From Planctomycetota bacterium (GTDB taxonomy: Bacteria; Planctomycetota; Phycisphaerae; WQYP01; JAJZKY01): a stretch of DNA of 5,100 bases. Both the position numbers and the translations under genes were made by a program. Every line of letters starts with the position of its first letter. The first letter of the stretch is position 1. The stretch spans positions 1-5,100 of the forward strand of contig JAJZKY010000420.1 in NCBI GenBank assembly GCA_021803885.1, given 5' to 3'. Below, piece by piece: positions 1-5,100 of this stretch. A model generated the notes under the pieces. It saw only the letters and a list, made by a program, of their open reading frames with translations. It searched no databases and was not told where the DNA came from.

Positions 1-59
1 CGTGTGGCTATGCAGAGAGATCCCTGTGCGATAGCCTCGCCCGGAATCAGGATTTTTCC

Positions 60-254
60 ATGCACACGAAAGTTTTGTAGACGTCACAGACGGATGACCT
101 CAAAGAAGCATTGAACTCTACCAACGAATATTCAGAATCGGATCGTGCAGTGATTGTAGTCCCTATTTTGACCAAAGTTGATCAACAATCGATGAAAGTG
201 ATTCTGACCCAAGTTGGTAAACTTGCCTTTTTGTTGGACTGTTTCGATGCCTAA
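60..254 (+). pseudogene. Possible small gene with an in-frame TAG at codon 7 (unrecognised)
   Basis: An ATG at 60 follows an AGGA (49-52) at a 7-base spacing. The frame reads M-H-T-K-V-L, meets TAG at 78-80, then stays open for 57 codons to TAA at 252-254. The part after the TAG begins TSQTDDLKEALN and ends KLAFLLDCFDA. It contains two similar segments, ILTKVD and ILTQVG, exactly 12 codons apart. The same frame is also open from base 3 up to the TAG, so the left part could instead be the tail of a gene entering from the window edge. I do not recognise a family. Three readings are possible: a small gene broken by a nonsense change, the 3' end of an upstream gene followed by a chance frame, or pure chance. 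The stretch is more AT-rich than the genes to its right. No function is proposed. Confidence 0.22.
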
Positions 255-257
255 AGG

Positions 258-273
258 TTAGCAGGCTCGCTAA
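258..273. repeat. Small inverted repeat after the 60-254 frame
   Basis: TTAGC (258-262) and GCTAA (269-273) form a 5-bp stem with a 6-base loop, followed by a run of A. The A run lies 3' of the stem on the + strand, so neither strand has the hairpin-then-T-run of an intrinsic terminator. A second small stem, GCCAA (311-315) with TTGGC (323-327), lies downstream. The rest of 255-420 shows nothing I can identify, apart from a lone TTGACA at 343-348 with no good -10 partner. Confidence 0.25.
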
Positions 274-421
274 AAAAAATGCAATCCATGGATCTTGCTC
301 CGTATGGTTTGCCAAGTAGCTTTTGGCTCATGACGTTACTGCTTGACAAAGCGCCGAGCACGGTTGGTTGACCCCGGTGGATCCGCAATTGGTTCGCCGT
401 GCGAGAAGTCGGAATCGCCAT

Positions 422-450
422 GTGACGAAAAGAGTGAGCCTCTGTACTAT
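422..450 (+). promoter_or_regulatory. Possible sigma-70 promoter of the aldo/keto reductase
   Basis: GTGACG (422-427, 4 of 6 to TTGACA) and TACTAT (445-450, 4 of 6 to TATAAT) are separated by the ideal 17 bases. Transcription would begin near 457, giving a leader of about 45 bases before the start codon. The match is moderate and was found by eye, so other promoters are possible. Confidence 0.3.
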
Positions 451-490
451 GGGTCTGTTAGCCCGTGGGGCATATCTACAGAACCGAATG

Positions 491-497
491 AAGGTGG
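491..497 (+). promoter_or_regulatory. Ribosome binding site of the aldo/keto reductase
   Basis: AAGGTGG lies 5 bases before the ATG at 503 and 8 bases before the ATG at 506. It places the start at this ATG pair. The in-frame codons reaching back to 368, including an ATG at 488, are unlikely to be translated. Confidence 0.6.
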
Positions 498-502
498 AAC
501 CA

Positions 503-1441
503 ATGATGAAAAACATGGACACGGACAAACAGGCAGGCGCAATCAGCCGTCGCAAAATACTCCAAGGAGGCGCGCTGCTTACGGCGGCGGCGGCCTTCGA
601 GCGCATCGGCCTCGGTTCCGCTCACGGCAAGGTTTCCATCCCTTCCGTGCGGTTGAACAACGGCGTCCGAATGCCGAGGCTCGGCTTCGGAACCTACAGC
701 CTGCGTGGCGATCTGTGTACGGAAAGCGTTGCCGACGCCATCGCTGCGGGCTACCGGCTCATCGACACCGCCAAGGTGTATGAGAATGAGGAGGCCGTCG
801 GCGCGGGCATCCGCAAGAGCGGTATCGACCGCAAGTCTCTCTTTGTCACCTCGAAGATTTGGGTCGATGACTCCGGCTACGAGCCAGCCAAGCGGGCCTT
901 TCAAACCACACTCGACAAACTCCAGCTTGAATATCTCGATCTCTATCTCATCCACCGTCCGCGCGGGGACGTGAACGGCTCATGGCGGGCCATGGAAGAG
1001 TTGAACGCCGCCGGAAAAATCCGCGCCATCGGCATCAGCAATTTTGATCCGGCACAACTCGCCAGCCTCACCGCTGCTGCAAAGACGAAGCCAGCTATCA
1101 ATCAGGTGGAGACGCATCCGTTTTTTCAGGAGACGGCTGAGCTGGAATCCCTGCGCGCTGCCGGTGTGCAAATGGAGGCGTGGGCACCCTTTGCTGAAGG
1201 CCGCAACGGTCTGTTTACCAATCCTGTGCTGGCGCAGATCGGCAGCAAGCATCACAAAACCGTCGCGCAGACCGTGCTGCGCTGGCACTTTCAGCGGGGA
1301 GTCGTCGCCATCCCGCGTTCGTCGAACCCACAACATCGCCGCGAAAATTTGAACATCTTTGACTTTGCTTTGGACGCAGACGACATGCGCAAGATCGCCG
1401 CCCTCAACCTGCATCACTCGCTCTTTCCCGAGTGGACCTAG
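503..1441 (+). CDS. Aldo/keto reductase with Tat signal peptide
   Basis: A 312-residue NADPH-dependent carbonyl reductase of the aldo/keto reductase superfamily, closest in style to the 2,5-diketo-D-gluconate reductase (DkgA-like) branch. The start at 503 (or 506) is set by AAGGTGG at 491-497. Residues 1-40 form a twin-arginine leader: SRRKIL at 15-20, a hydrophobic Ala-rich stretch at about 23-32, and possible cleavage after Ala40. The barrel begins at about residue 48, with the family pattern LNNGVRMPRLGFGT. The catalytic tetrad is visible: Asp88 and Tyr93 (LIDTAKVYENE), Lys118 (TSKIW) and His151 (LIHRP). GISNF lies at 177-181. The nucleotide-phosphate motif reads IPRSSNPQHRREN (270-282), with Arg where Lys is usual. 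The frame is intact, and the C-terminus is short, ending FPEWT. Family rules predict reduction of an aldehyde, ketone or keto-sugar; the substrate cannot be read from sequence. The signal implies export of the folded, cofactor-loaded enzyme. The gene stands alone, convergent with the OmpA gene. Confidence 0.93.
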   Translation: MMKNMDTDKQAGAISRRKILQGGALLTAAAAFERIGLGSAHGKVSIPSVRLNNGVRMPRLGFGTYSLRGDLCTESVADAIAAGYRLIDTAKVYENEEAVGAGIRKSGIDRKSLFVTSKIWVDDSGYEPAKRAFQTTLDKLQLEYLDLYLIHRPRGDVNGSWRAMEELNAAGKIRAIGISNFDPAQLASLTAAAKTKPAINQVETHPFFQETAELESLRAAGVQMEAWAPFAEGRNGLFTNPVLAQIGSKHHKTVAQTVLRWHFQRGVVAIPRSSNPQHRRENLNIFDFALDADDMRKIAALNLHHSLFPEWT

Positions 1442-1468
1442 AAGCAGAGCGTGGACCTGGACGCACGC

Positions 1469-1503
1469 GCCCCACTCAAACCCTGCTTGGGTCGGAGTGG
1501 GGC
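1469..1503 (+). terminator. Hairpin after the aldo/keto reductase, terminator-like
   Basis: GCCCCACTC (1469-1477) pairs perfectly with GAGTGGGGC (1495-1503). Inside it, after a 2x2 mismatch, ACCC (1480-1483) pairs with GGGT (1489-1492) around the loop TGCTT. The hairpin begins 27 bases after the reductase stop codon, in the gap between convergent genes. There is no T run after it, so it may be a 3'-end stabiliser or a weak or factor-assisted terminator and not a classical intrinsic one. Confidence 0.45.
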
Positions 1504-1542
1504 CGATGGGTTGACGATGCCTATGCAGCCGGAAAGCCACAC

Positions 1543-1554
1543 CCATGTACATGG
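1543..1554. repeat. 12-bp perfect palindrome
   Basis: CCATGTACATGG reads the same on both strands. It lies midway between the two convergent genes. It could be a dimeric protein-binding site, but no promoter is near it and short palindromes also arise by chance. Confidence 0.3.
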
Positions 1555-1582
1555 CTGGGATGCCGTTACGCATCCGCCGCAG

Positions 1583-1630
1583 GCCGGGCGGTCCATGCAA
1601 GCCTGCCGTTAGCTTGTAGGGCCACCCGGC
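1583..1630 (-). terminator. Long imperfect hairpin downstream of the OmpA-family gene
   Basis: Three helical blocks stack: GCCGGG (1583-1588) with CCCGGC (1625-1630); 1590-1594 with 1619-1623, including one G-T pair; and CAAGC (1598-1602) with GCTTG (1612-1616). The loop is 9 bases. This gives 16 pairs, with one mismatch and a small internal loop. On the - strand it begins 10 bases after the OmpA stop codon, with TTTT just before the stem and no T run after it. It is best read as an mRNA 3'-end structure; terminator function is an inference from position. Confidence 0.4.
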
Positions 1631-1640
1631 AAAACCGCAC

Positions 1641-3182
1641 CTAGCGCAGACTTCCGGTGGTCGTATCGCCGGGGCTTCCGATGGCCGCGCCCGATACAAC
1701 CAGTTCCACGCGACGGTTCTCTTGTCGGCCAGCGGGGTTCTCATTGGAGGCAACGGGAAGACTGCTGCCGAATCCCTTCGCCGTCACGGAGTCGGCGGCC
1801 ACACCCTCTTGCAGCAGAAAGTCGCGTACAGCATCCGCGCGATTCTCTGACAGTTTCTGATTCATCGCATCGCCGCCGGTATTGTCCGTGTAGCCGCCCA
1901 CCTCGATATTCAGGCTGGGGTATGCGATCAGAATCCCGGCAACCTTTGCCAGCTTCTCCCTGGCGTCCGGCTTCAAGATGGACTCGTCAGAATTGAACAA
2001 TACATCGGGCATGCTGACGATGATTCCGCGTGCACTATCGCGCGTTGTCAGCACTTGGCTCAACTGTTCAGACAACTGCGTGCGCAGAGCCATCTTGTCG
2101 CTATCTGCCTTGTGCTCGCCCTGTTGTGCCTGCTGGGCAATTTGCCGGGATTGGTTGGCGTCAGCCTGCGCTGCGGTGATCTCCACTGCCGAGGCTGCTT
2201 GATTGGCCGCCAGATCCGTCTGTGCCCGGGCCATGGCAGATTGGGCCTGTTCATTTTGCAGGGTTGCAGAACGGGTCTGCTTTTGCGATTGCGCCAGCGC
2301 CTCAGCAGCGGCGGTGCGCTCGTGCGCCGCGCGGTCTTCTGCAATGGTTTTTATCGAAATCTCGCGTGCATCTTCTGCGGCCTGCACCGTATCGCGTGAC
2401 GTCGCGATCAGTTGCTGCTTTTCGGAGTGACCGCTGGTGGCGTATCCATCGGCTGTTTTCATCAGTTGGGCAGCATGTTGATAGCTGTCACTGGCGTATT
2501 GCTCAGCCCCTTCAGACCGTGCGATGCGCAGGGCATTGCGCGCCTCCAGAAACTCCAGCGGCAACTTGGCATTGAGCACCACGGGGTCAAACTTGTACCC
2601 AGTGGGAATGTAGCTGCCTCGTGCCATCAGCTCATATTTCGCATGTACAATTTCGGACGTTCCCTTGGTGTCGGGCCGGATAATGTTTTCAAGCACCACG
2701 ACATCGCTCGGCTGACGGACGGCAAAATATGGTTCTGCGGTGACGATCAGTGCGAAGGCCGGAAGATTGGTGGTGGCGGTCAGCTTGCTGCGCTCGTTGC
2801 TGCCTGTCAGCACCTCGCCCAGGTTGACAGAGCGGCCATCTGGGGAAATCGCCCACAAAATGTAAGTGAGATATTCGCCGCCAAAAGTTGTCGGACTTTT
2901 CAGGTTGACGAACTCCGCTTCAACTTCCATGGTGCCGCTCTTGCTGCGCACCTTGGCCTTGCCGCCCGCCGAAGGCATCAAATCTGTGCCGGCAAGCTGC
3001 ACCTCAATGGCTCCGCTGCGGTGTTGATAGTTGATGGCTTCCACTGTACGGCTGGTCATGTTGGCGGTAAAAACCGCTGCTGGGCTGGTGGAGGCTGGAT
3101 TGACCGGAGCTTGTGGGCTGGATTGAGCCACGGCACTCAAGCTGAGGGAACTTCCGATTGCGAACAATAGAGCGTGTTTCAC
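1641..3182 (-). CDS. OmpA-family peptidoglycan-binding envelope protein
   Basis: A 513-residue exported protein with a GTG start preceded by AGGAGGT (3186-3192). Residues 1-19 form a Sec signal peptide, with likely cleavage after AVA and before QSS. Residues about 40-200 form a domain rich in beta-type sequence that I cannot name. Residues about 208-285 resemble DUF4398 (FLEARNALRIARSEGAEQYA and following). Residues about 285-380 are Ala/Gln-rich and charged with few Pro or Gly, a likely coiled-coil spacer. Residues about 387-497 are an OmpA C-terminal domain: VLFNSDES, then GYTDNTG (430-436), LSENRADAV (444-452), KGFG (469-472) and GRQENRRVEL (485-494). The Asp of TDNTG and the Arg of NRRVE are the residues known to hold diaminopimelate of peptidoglycan. 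The expected role is to tie the outer envelope to the cell wall. No transmembrane barrel is evident, so it is probably periplasmic or a surface-linked rod. It lies 88 bases downstream of the small membrane-protein gene, on the same strand. Confidence 0.92.
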   Translation of the reverse strand: MKHALLFAIGSSLSLSAVAQSSPQAPVNPASTSPAAVFTANMTSRTVEAINYQHRSGAIEVQLAGTDLMPSAGGKAKVRSKSGTMEVEAEFVNLKSPTTFGGEYLTYILWAISPDGRSVNLGEVLTGSNERSKLTATTNLPAFALIVTAEPYFAVRQPSDVVVLENIIRPDTKGTSEIVHAKYELMARGSYIPTGYKFDPVVLNAKLPLEFLEARNALRIARSEGAEQYASDSYQHAAQLMKTADGYATSGHSEKQQLIATSRDTVQAAEDAREISIKTIAEDRAAHERTAAAEALAQSQKQTRSATLQNEQAQSAMARAQTDLAANQAASAVEITAAQADANQSRQIAQQAQQGEHKADSDKMALRTQLSEQLSQVLTTRDSARGIIVSMPDVLFNSDESILKPDAREKLAKVAGILIAYPSLNIEVGGYTDNTGGDAMNQKLSENRADAVRDFLLQEGVAADSVTAKGFGSSLPVASNENPAGRQENRRVELVVSGAAIGSPGDTTTGSLR

Positions 3183-3185
3183 GAG

Positions 3186-3192
3186 ACCTCCT
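3186..3192 (-). promoter_or_regulatory. Strong ribosome binding site fixing the GTG start of the OmpA gene
   Basis: On the - strand AGGAGGT is followed by CTC and then GTG at 3182-3180. From the last G of AGGAGG to the start codon is only 4 bases, shorter than usual. The signal peptide begins exactly at this GTG and the next in-frame ATG is residue 42, so the GTG is the start. Confidence 0.7.
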
Positions 3193-3270
3193 GGAGGCTG
3201 GAACGGTTGTCTTGCGTTAATGCCTTGGGTTCAGTGTCCTGCCCGCTTCTGCTGCCCGTGCTGAGGTGCG

Positions 3271-3462
3271 TCAACGCCCAACGCGAAATTGCGGCAGATG
3301 TTGAAAGACTCCATAGAGACTGGCGATCCACAAAACCAAAACAAGAACAACCACGCCATTCAAGATGGACTTAACTTGTGCCTGCATGGGGATGTACCGG
3401 TTGACCAGCCATAGTAGTAGTCCTGCTGCGATCAGTGTGATGACGACAGTGGTAAGCGGCAT
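3271..3462 (-). CDS. Small two-helix membrane protein, Thivi_2564 family-like
   Basis: A 63-residue protein. The ATG at 3462 is preceded by GGAGGAA with a 6-base spacing, so the in-frame extension up to 3513 is probably not translated. Two hydrophobic helices are clear: residues about 4-20 (TTVVITLIAAGLLLWLV) and about 34-52 (LNGVVVLVLVLWIASLYGV). A short polar link, NRYIPMQAQVKSI, joins them. The pattern of an MPL start, ITLI, GLLLWLVNRYIPM, K-I-LN and then a Val/Leu-rich helix is what I recall for proteins annotated as Thivi_2564 family membrane protein. Their biochemical role is unknown. It should be an inner-membrane hairpin. It precedes the OmpA-family gene by 88 bases on the same strand, so co-transcription is likely but unproven. 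Confidence 0.82.
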   Translation of the reverse strand: MPLTTVVITLIAAGLLLWLVNRYIPMQAQVKSILNGVVVLVLVLWIASLYGVFQHLPQFRVGR

Positions 3463-3466
3463 AGTG

Positions 3467-3473
3467 TTCCTCC
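3467..3473 (-). promoter_or_regulatory. Ribosome binding site choosing the start of the small membrane protein
   Basis: GGAGGAA on the - strand ends 5 bases before the ATG at 3462, counted from its last A; the spacing is 6 bases from the GGAGG core plus A. It supports a 63-residue protein over the 80-residue in-frame reading that starts at 3513. Confidence 0.7.
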
Positions 3474-4130
3474 AATCGTTTCCCTGGGTCGGTCTGCAAT
3501 TAGAAGCCGCCAAGCCTTTGCGGCAGCTTCAATTCGCAGCGTGTTTCCGTTGGTTCTGGGCATCTCCCTGGCTGCTTGCGGTGCGTGAAACCCATACGCC
3601 GGTGGGGCGCATTGTGACGCCCATGGACAATCTGTCCCGCAAGGACGGAGTCTTGGATGCGCAAATAAAACCGCACTCGCAGAGCGAGACGGTCAGGAGG
3701 AAGAGTGAAGATCACTCAACTCCACGTTCTGATTTTTGCAGGGTCAGGCAGAAATAGCTGAGCAGGAAGGCTCATTTGGATGCGTCGGCAAGACCAAGAG
3801 CCGCAGAGTTGGCCTGCTCGGAAAAAGCCAAACAGGCTCACGGACTTATCGGGCGGCCTGGAGCGGGACTTAAACCCCACGGAGGGGTATCTCTCGCGGA
3901 TGTTTGATCTATTTTTGATGGTATTCAGCCACTAGCTTTGCGCAAGCCTGTCCCATCCGGCATCGCTTCGACCGTGGAGATCGCTACGCGACAGAAACAA
4001 TCGCGCGGATACAAAATGTCAGTTAGGCCGAGGGACTCGGGAGGGATCAAGGAAAATGCCGTCGAATCTTGCAATATAGAGTCAACAAACCGCTCGTCTT
4101 TTGGGGAATACGCTAACTTGTTGCTGTAAT
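3474..4130. other. Gene-free stretch between the small membrane protein and tRNA-Ala
   Basis: I see no convincing protein gene on either strand; the open frames here lack ribosome sites and recognisable motifs. The left part should hold the promoter of the - strand membrane-protein gene. An ATTAGA at 3499-3504 reads TCTAAT on the - strand, but I find no matching -35. Small stems include 3503-3510 with 3520-3530 (bulged), GGGCG (3605-3609) with CGCCC (3618-3622), GGACA (3625-3629) with TGTCC (3633-3637), and ACCCC (3874-3878) with GGGGT (3884-3888). The segment 3809-3837 has two competing pairings. None of these matches a riboswitch or small RNA I know. Confidence 0.5.
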
Positions 4131-4206
4131 TGGTGGACCTGGTCGGGATCGAACCGACGACCTCTTCCATGCCATGGAAGCGCGCTCCCAGCTGCGCCAC
4201 AGGCCC
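4131..4206 (-). tRNA. tRNA-Ala (anticodon GGC)
   Basis: A complete 76-base cloverleaf read on the - strand. The acceptor GGGCCTG pairs with CAGGTCC, with one G-T pair at the third position. The D stem is GCGC/GCGC with loop AGCTGGGA. The anticodon stem is CTTCC/GGAAG around ATGGCAT, giving anticodon GGC (+ strand 4171-4173), which reads the alanine codon GCC. The T arm is GTCGG-TTCGATC-CCGAC. The discriminator is A and CCA is encoded at 4133-4131. The open frames crossing this gene on both strands are artefacts of the tRNA sequence. Confidence 0.97.
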
Positions 4207-4225
4207 ACAAGGTTGGATTGAGGTC

Positions 4226-4255
4226 AGTGTATCAACTCTCGCGAAAAGAATCCAA
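4226..4255 (-). promoter_or_regulatory. Possible promoter of tRNA-Ala
   Basis: On the - strand TGATACACT forms an extended -10 (hexamer TACACT, 4226-4231). A weak -35, TTGGAT (4250-4255), lies 18 bases upstream. Transcription would begin near 4219, about 12 bases before the mature tRNA 5' end, a usual leader length. The -35 directly abuts the large hairpin at 4256-4309. Confidence 0.35.
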
Positions 4256-4309
4256 TGCGCCACCGTGTGCAGGAACATCGTGGCAGTGTGCAGCCTGCAC
4301 AGTGGCGCA
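4256..4309. repeat. Large bulged inverted repeat upstream of tRNA-Ala
   Basis: TGCGCCAC (4256-4263) pairs perfectly with GTGGCGCA (4302-4309). After a 2-base bulge (CG, 4264-4265), TGTGCAGG (4266-4273) pairs perfectly with CCTGCACA (4294-4301). The result is 16 base pairs with one bulge and a 20-base loop (4274-4293). GTGTGCAG occurs twice (4265-4272 and 4286-4293), so the 3' arm overlaps two possible partners. There is no T run directly after the stem on the + strand. On the - strand TTGGATTCTTTT follows, so a terminator reading toward the tRNA is conceivable. No gene lies upstream on that strand within the window. Confidence 0.7.
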
Positions 4310-4454
4310 AACGGCACCGAGGTGACACGTGCTGAATCGAAAAAGATTGGCCAGTGCATCGATCTTGATGAAGACACAACCACAACCCGGGGACAAGGAA
4401 GACAAATCTTCTGCGAATCTAAACAAAATTTCGCCAACTTTTTCTTGAAAATCT

Positions 4455-4484
4455 GGGAACCTTTTGCTGTTGTCTCTTGTCTAA
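4455..4484 (+). promoter_or_regulatory. ECF-type (RpoE-like) promoter of the sigma-factor gene
   Basis: GGGAACCTTTT (4455-4465) gives the -35 and GTCTAA (4479-4484) the -10. Between GGAAC and GTC there are 18 bases, the spacing known for GGAAC/GTC-class ECF promoters. An AT-rich tract with TTTTTCTTGAAAAT lies just upstream. Transcription would start near 4490. A gene for an ECF sigma factor begins immediately downstream, so self-activation is the simple reading. Confidence 0.65.
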
Positions 4485-4605
4485 GTAAGCATGTGGGGGT
4501 ACATCGTTCGGTAACGGAAATACACAGATTTTGCGCACTTTTTAGTTGAGTAGAGCCTTGGCTGCTGCTACGGTAGAAGATGCCAGCAGGTATGAGGCTT
4601 TGCGT

Positions 4606-5100
4606 ATGGGACACGTAGCCAGCATCGTAGAAATGCGACCGGAAGAGGCCGCAGTTGTAGCCGAGCTGAAGGCCGGCTCCGAAGACGCCTACGCTTCACT
4701 GATTGCGCAGTACCATCAGCCTGTATATAGCTTGGTGGCGCGCATACTAACCAATGCCGATGACGCCCCGGATGTAACCCAGGACGTGTTCATTAAGGTT
4801 TTTCGCAACATTGGCGGTTTTCACGGGCAGTCAAGTTTGAGAACGTGGATCTACCGCATTGCGCTGCACGAGGCTTACAACCAGCGGCGCTGGTGGTTCC
4901 GGCATAAGGCGCAAGAGGTCACGATTGAAGTGCAAGCCAGTGAGGCTGAGGACGCAGGCTCACGGCTTTGCTGGAAGGATGCACTGGCCGATGAGCGGCA
5001 GTCTCCGTTTGAGTCTGCGGCCAAGTCCGAGATGCGCACGGTCGTGGAGTCTGCACTGCGGCAGGTGCCAGAGCCATTTCGAACGGTGGTGGTGCTGCGC
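4606..5100 (+). CDS. ECF RNA polymerase sigma factor (RpoE-like), 3' end outside the window
   Basis: 165 codons are present and the frame is open at the right edge. Counting from the ATG at 4606, region 2 spans about residues 28-97: YASLIAQYHQPVYSLV, the core-binding DVTQDVFIKVF (56-66), then the -10-reading SSLRTWIYRIALHEAYNQRR (76-95). A linker of about 50 residues, rich in Glu and Ala, follows. Region 4 begins with ALRQVPEPFRTVVVLR (150-165) and is cut before its helix-turn-helix. The protein binds core RNA polymerase and directs it to stress or envelope promoters. The start is uncertain: ATG 4606 has GAGG 8 bases upstream; TTG 4546 is in frame and directly follows a TAG, without a ribosome site; ATG 4633 also lacks one. 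The ECF promoter at 4455-4484 suggests autoregulation. An anti-sigma gene would be expected beyond the edge. Confidence 0.9.
   Translation, partial: MGHVASIVEMRPEEAAVVAELKAGSEDAYASLIAQYHQPVYSLVARILTNADDAPDVTQDVFIKVFRNIGGFHGQSSLRTWIYRIALHEAYNQRRWWFRHKAQEVTIEVQASEAEDAGSRLCWKDALADERQSPFESAAKSEMRTVVESALRQVPEPFRTVVVLR

Noticed and set aside
343..348. Perfect TTGACA as the -35 of the reductase gene.
   Set aside because: No acceptable -10 lies 15-19 bases downstream; the sequence there is GC-rich (GGTTGA region).
1451..1460. GTGGACCTGG just after the reductase repeats the tRNA 3' end (4133-4142), suggesting attachment sites of an integrated element between them.
   Set aside because: A 10-base match is expected many times by chance in 5 kb. 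There is no integrase, and the genes between look like ordinary chromosomal genes.
980..1753. A - strand open frame of 257 codons opposite the reductase.
   Set aside because: It overlaps a complete catalytic reductase on the other strand, crosses both intergenic hairpins and enters the OmpA gene. It shows no recognisable domain.
2412..3170. A + strand open frame of 252 codons opposite the OmpA gene.
   Set aside because: It is antisense to a gene with a signal peptide and a clear OmpA domain. It has no family resemblance and exists because of codon bias on the other strand.
3187..3197. Inverted repeat CCTCC/GGAGG over the OmpA ribosome site.
   Set aside because: A single central base cannot form a hairpin loop; it follows from a purine-rich ribosome site beside a pyrimidine-rich stretch.
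4491..4514. A seven-codon leader peptide (ATG TGG GGG TAC ATC GTT CGG TAA) in the sigma-factor leader.
   Set aside because: The ATG falls at the predicted transcription start itself and has no ribosome site, so it is probably not translated.
3925..4614. Long - strand open frame of 229 codons across the tRNA, and + strand frames at 4101-4549.
   Set aside because: They read through a complete tRNA-Ala; phrases such as VGSIPTRST and LVGIEPTTS are the well-known false translations of tRNA T-arm regions. No ribosome site or family motif supports them.

Overview
The window looks like ordinary chromosome of a Gram-negative bacterium. An ECF sigma factor, an OmpA-type outer-membrane or peptidoglycan-linked protein and a small Thivi_2564-like membrane protein sit around a tRNA gene. 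The wording of the sigma-factor fragment and the moderate-to-high GC content suggest Acidobacteriota (Terriglobia-like). That is my recollection of the family and has not been searched; a proteobacterium remains possible.

Layout. Bases 1-254 are relatively AT-rich and hold one weakly supported small frame with an in-frame TAG, possibly a decayed gene. A possible promoter (422-450) and a clear ribosome binding site precede a Tat-signal-bearing aldo/keto reductase on the + strand (503-1441). A gap of about 200 bases with two hairpins and a 12-bp palindrome separates it from the convergent OmpA-family gene (1641-3182, - strand, GTG start). Upstream of that on the same strand is a 63-residue two-helix membrane protein (3271-3462). 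Bases 3463-4130 hold no convincing gene. A complete tRNA-Ala(GGC) with encoded CCA lies on the - strand (4131-4206). A large bulged hairpin (4256-4309) lies just upstream of it, overlapping the edge of its predicted promoter. On the + strand a strong ECF-type promoter (4455-4484) leads into an ECF sigma-factor gene (from about 4606) that runs off the right edge.

How the parts relate. The small membrane protein and the OmpA protein form a likely two-gene envelope unit. The sigma factor probably drives its own gene, because its upstream promoter matches the GGAAC-N18-GTC class recognised by RpoE-like sigma factors. Nothing in the sequence links the reductase functionally to the envelope genes; it is only their convergent neighbour. 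I found no CRISPR array, insertion sequence, phage gene or clear new multi-gene system. The most unusual items are the bulged hairpin, the TAG-interrupted small frame and the export signal on a reductase family that is mostly cytosolic.
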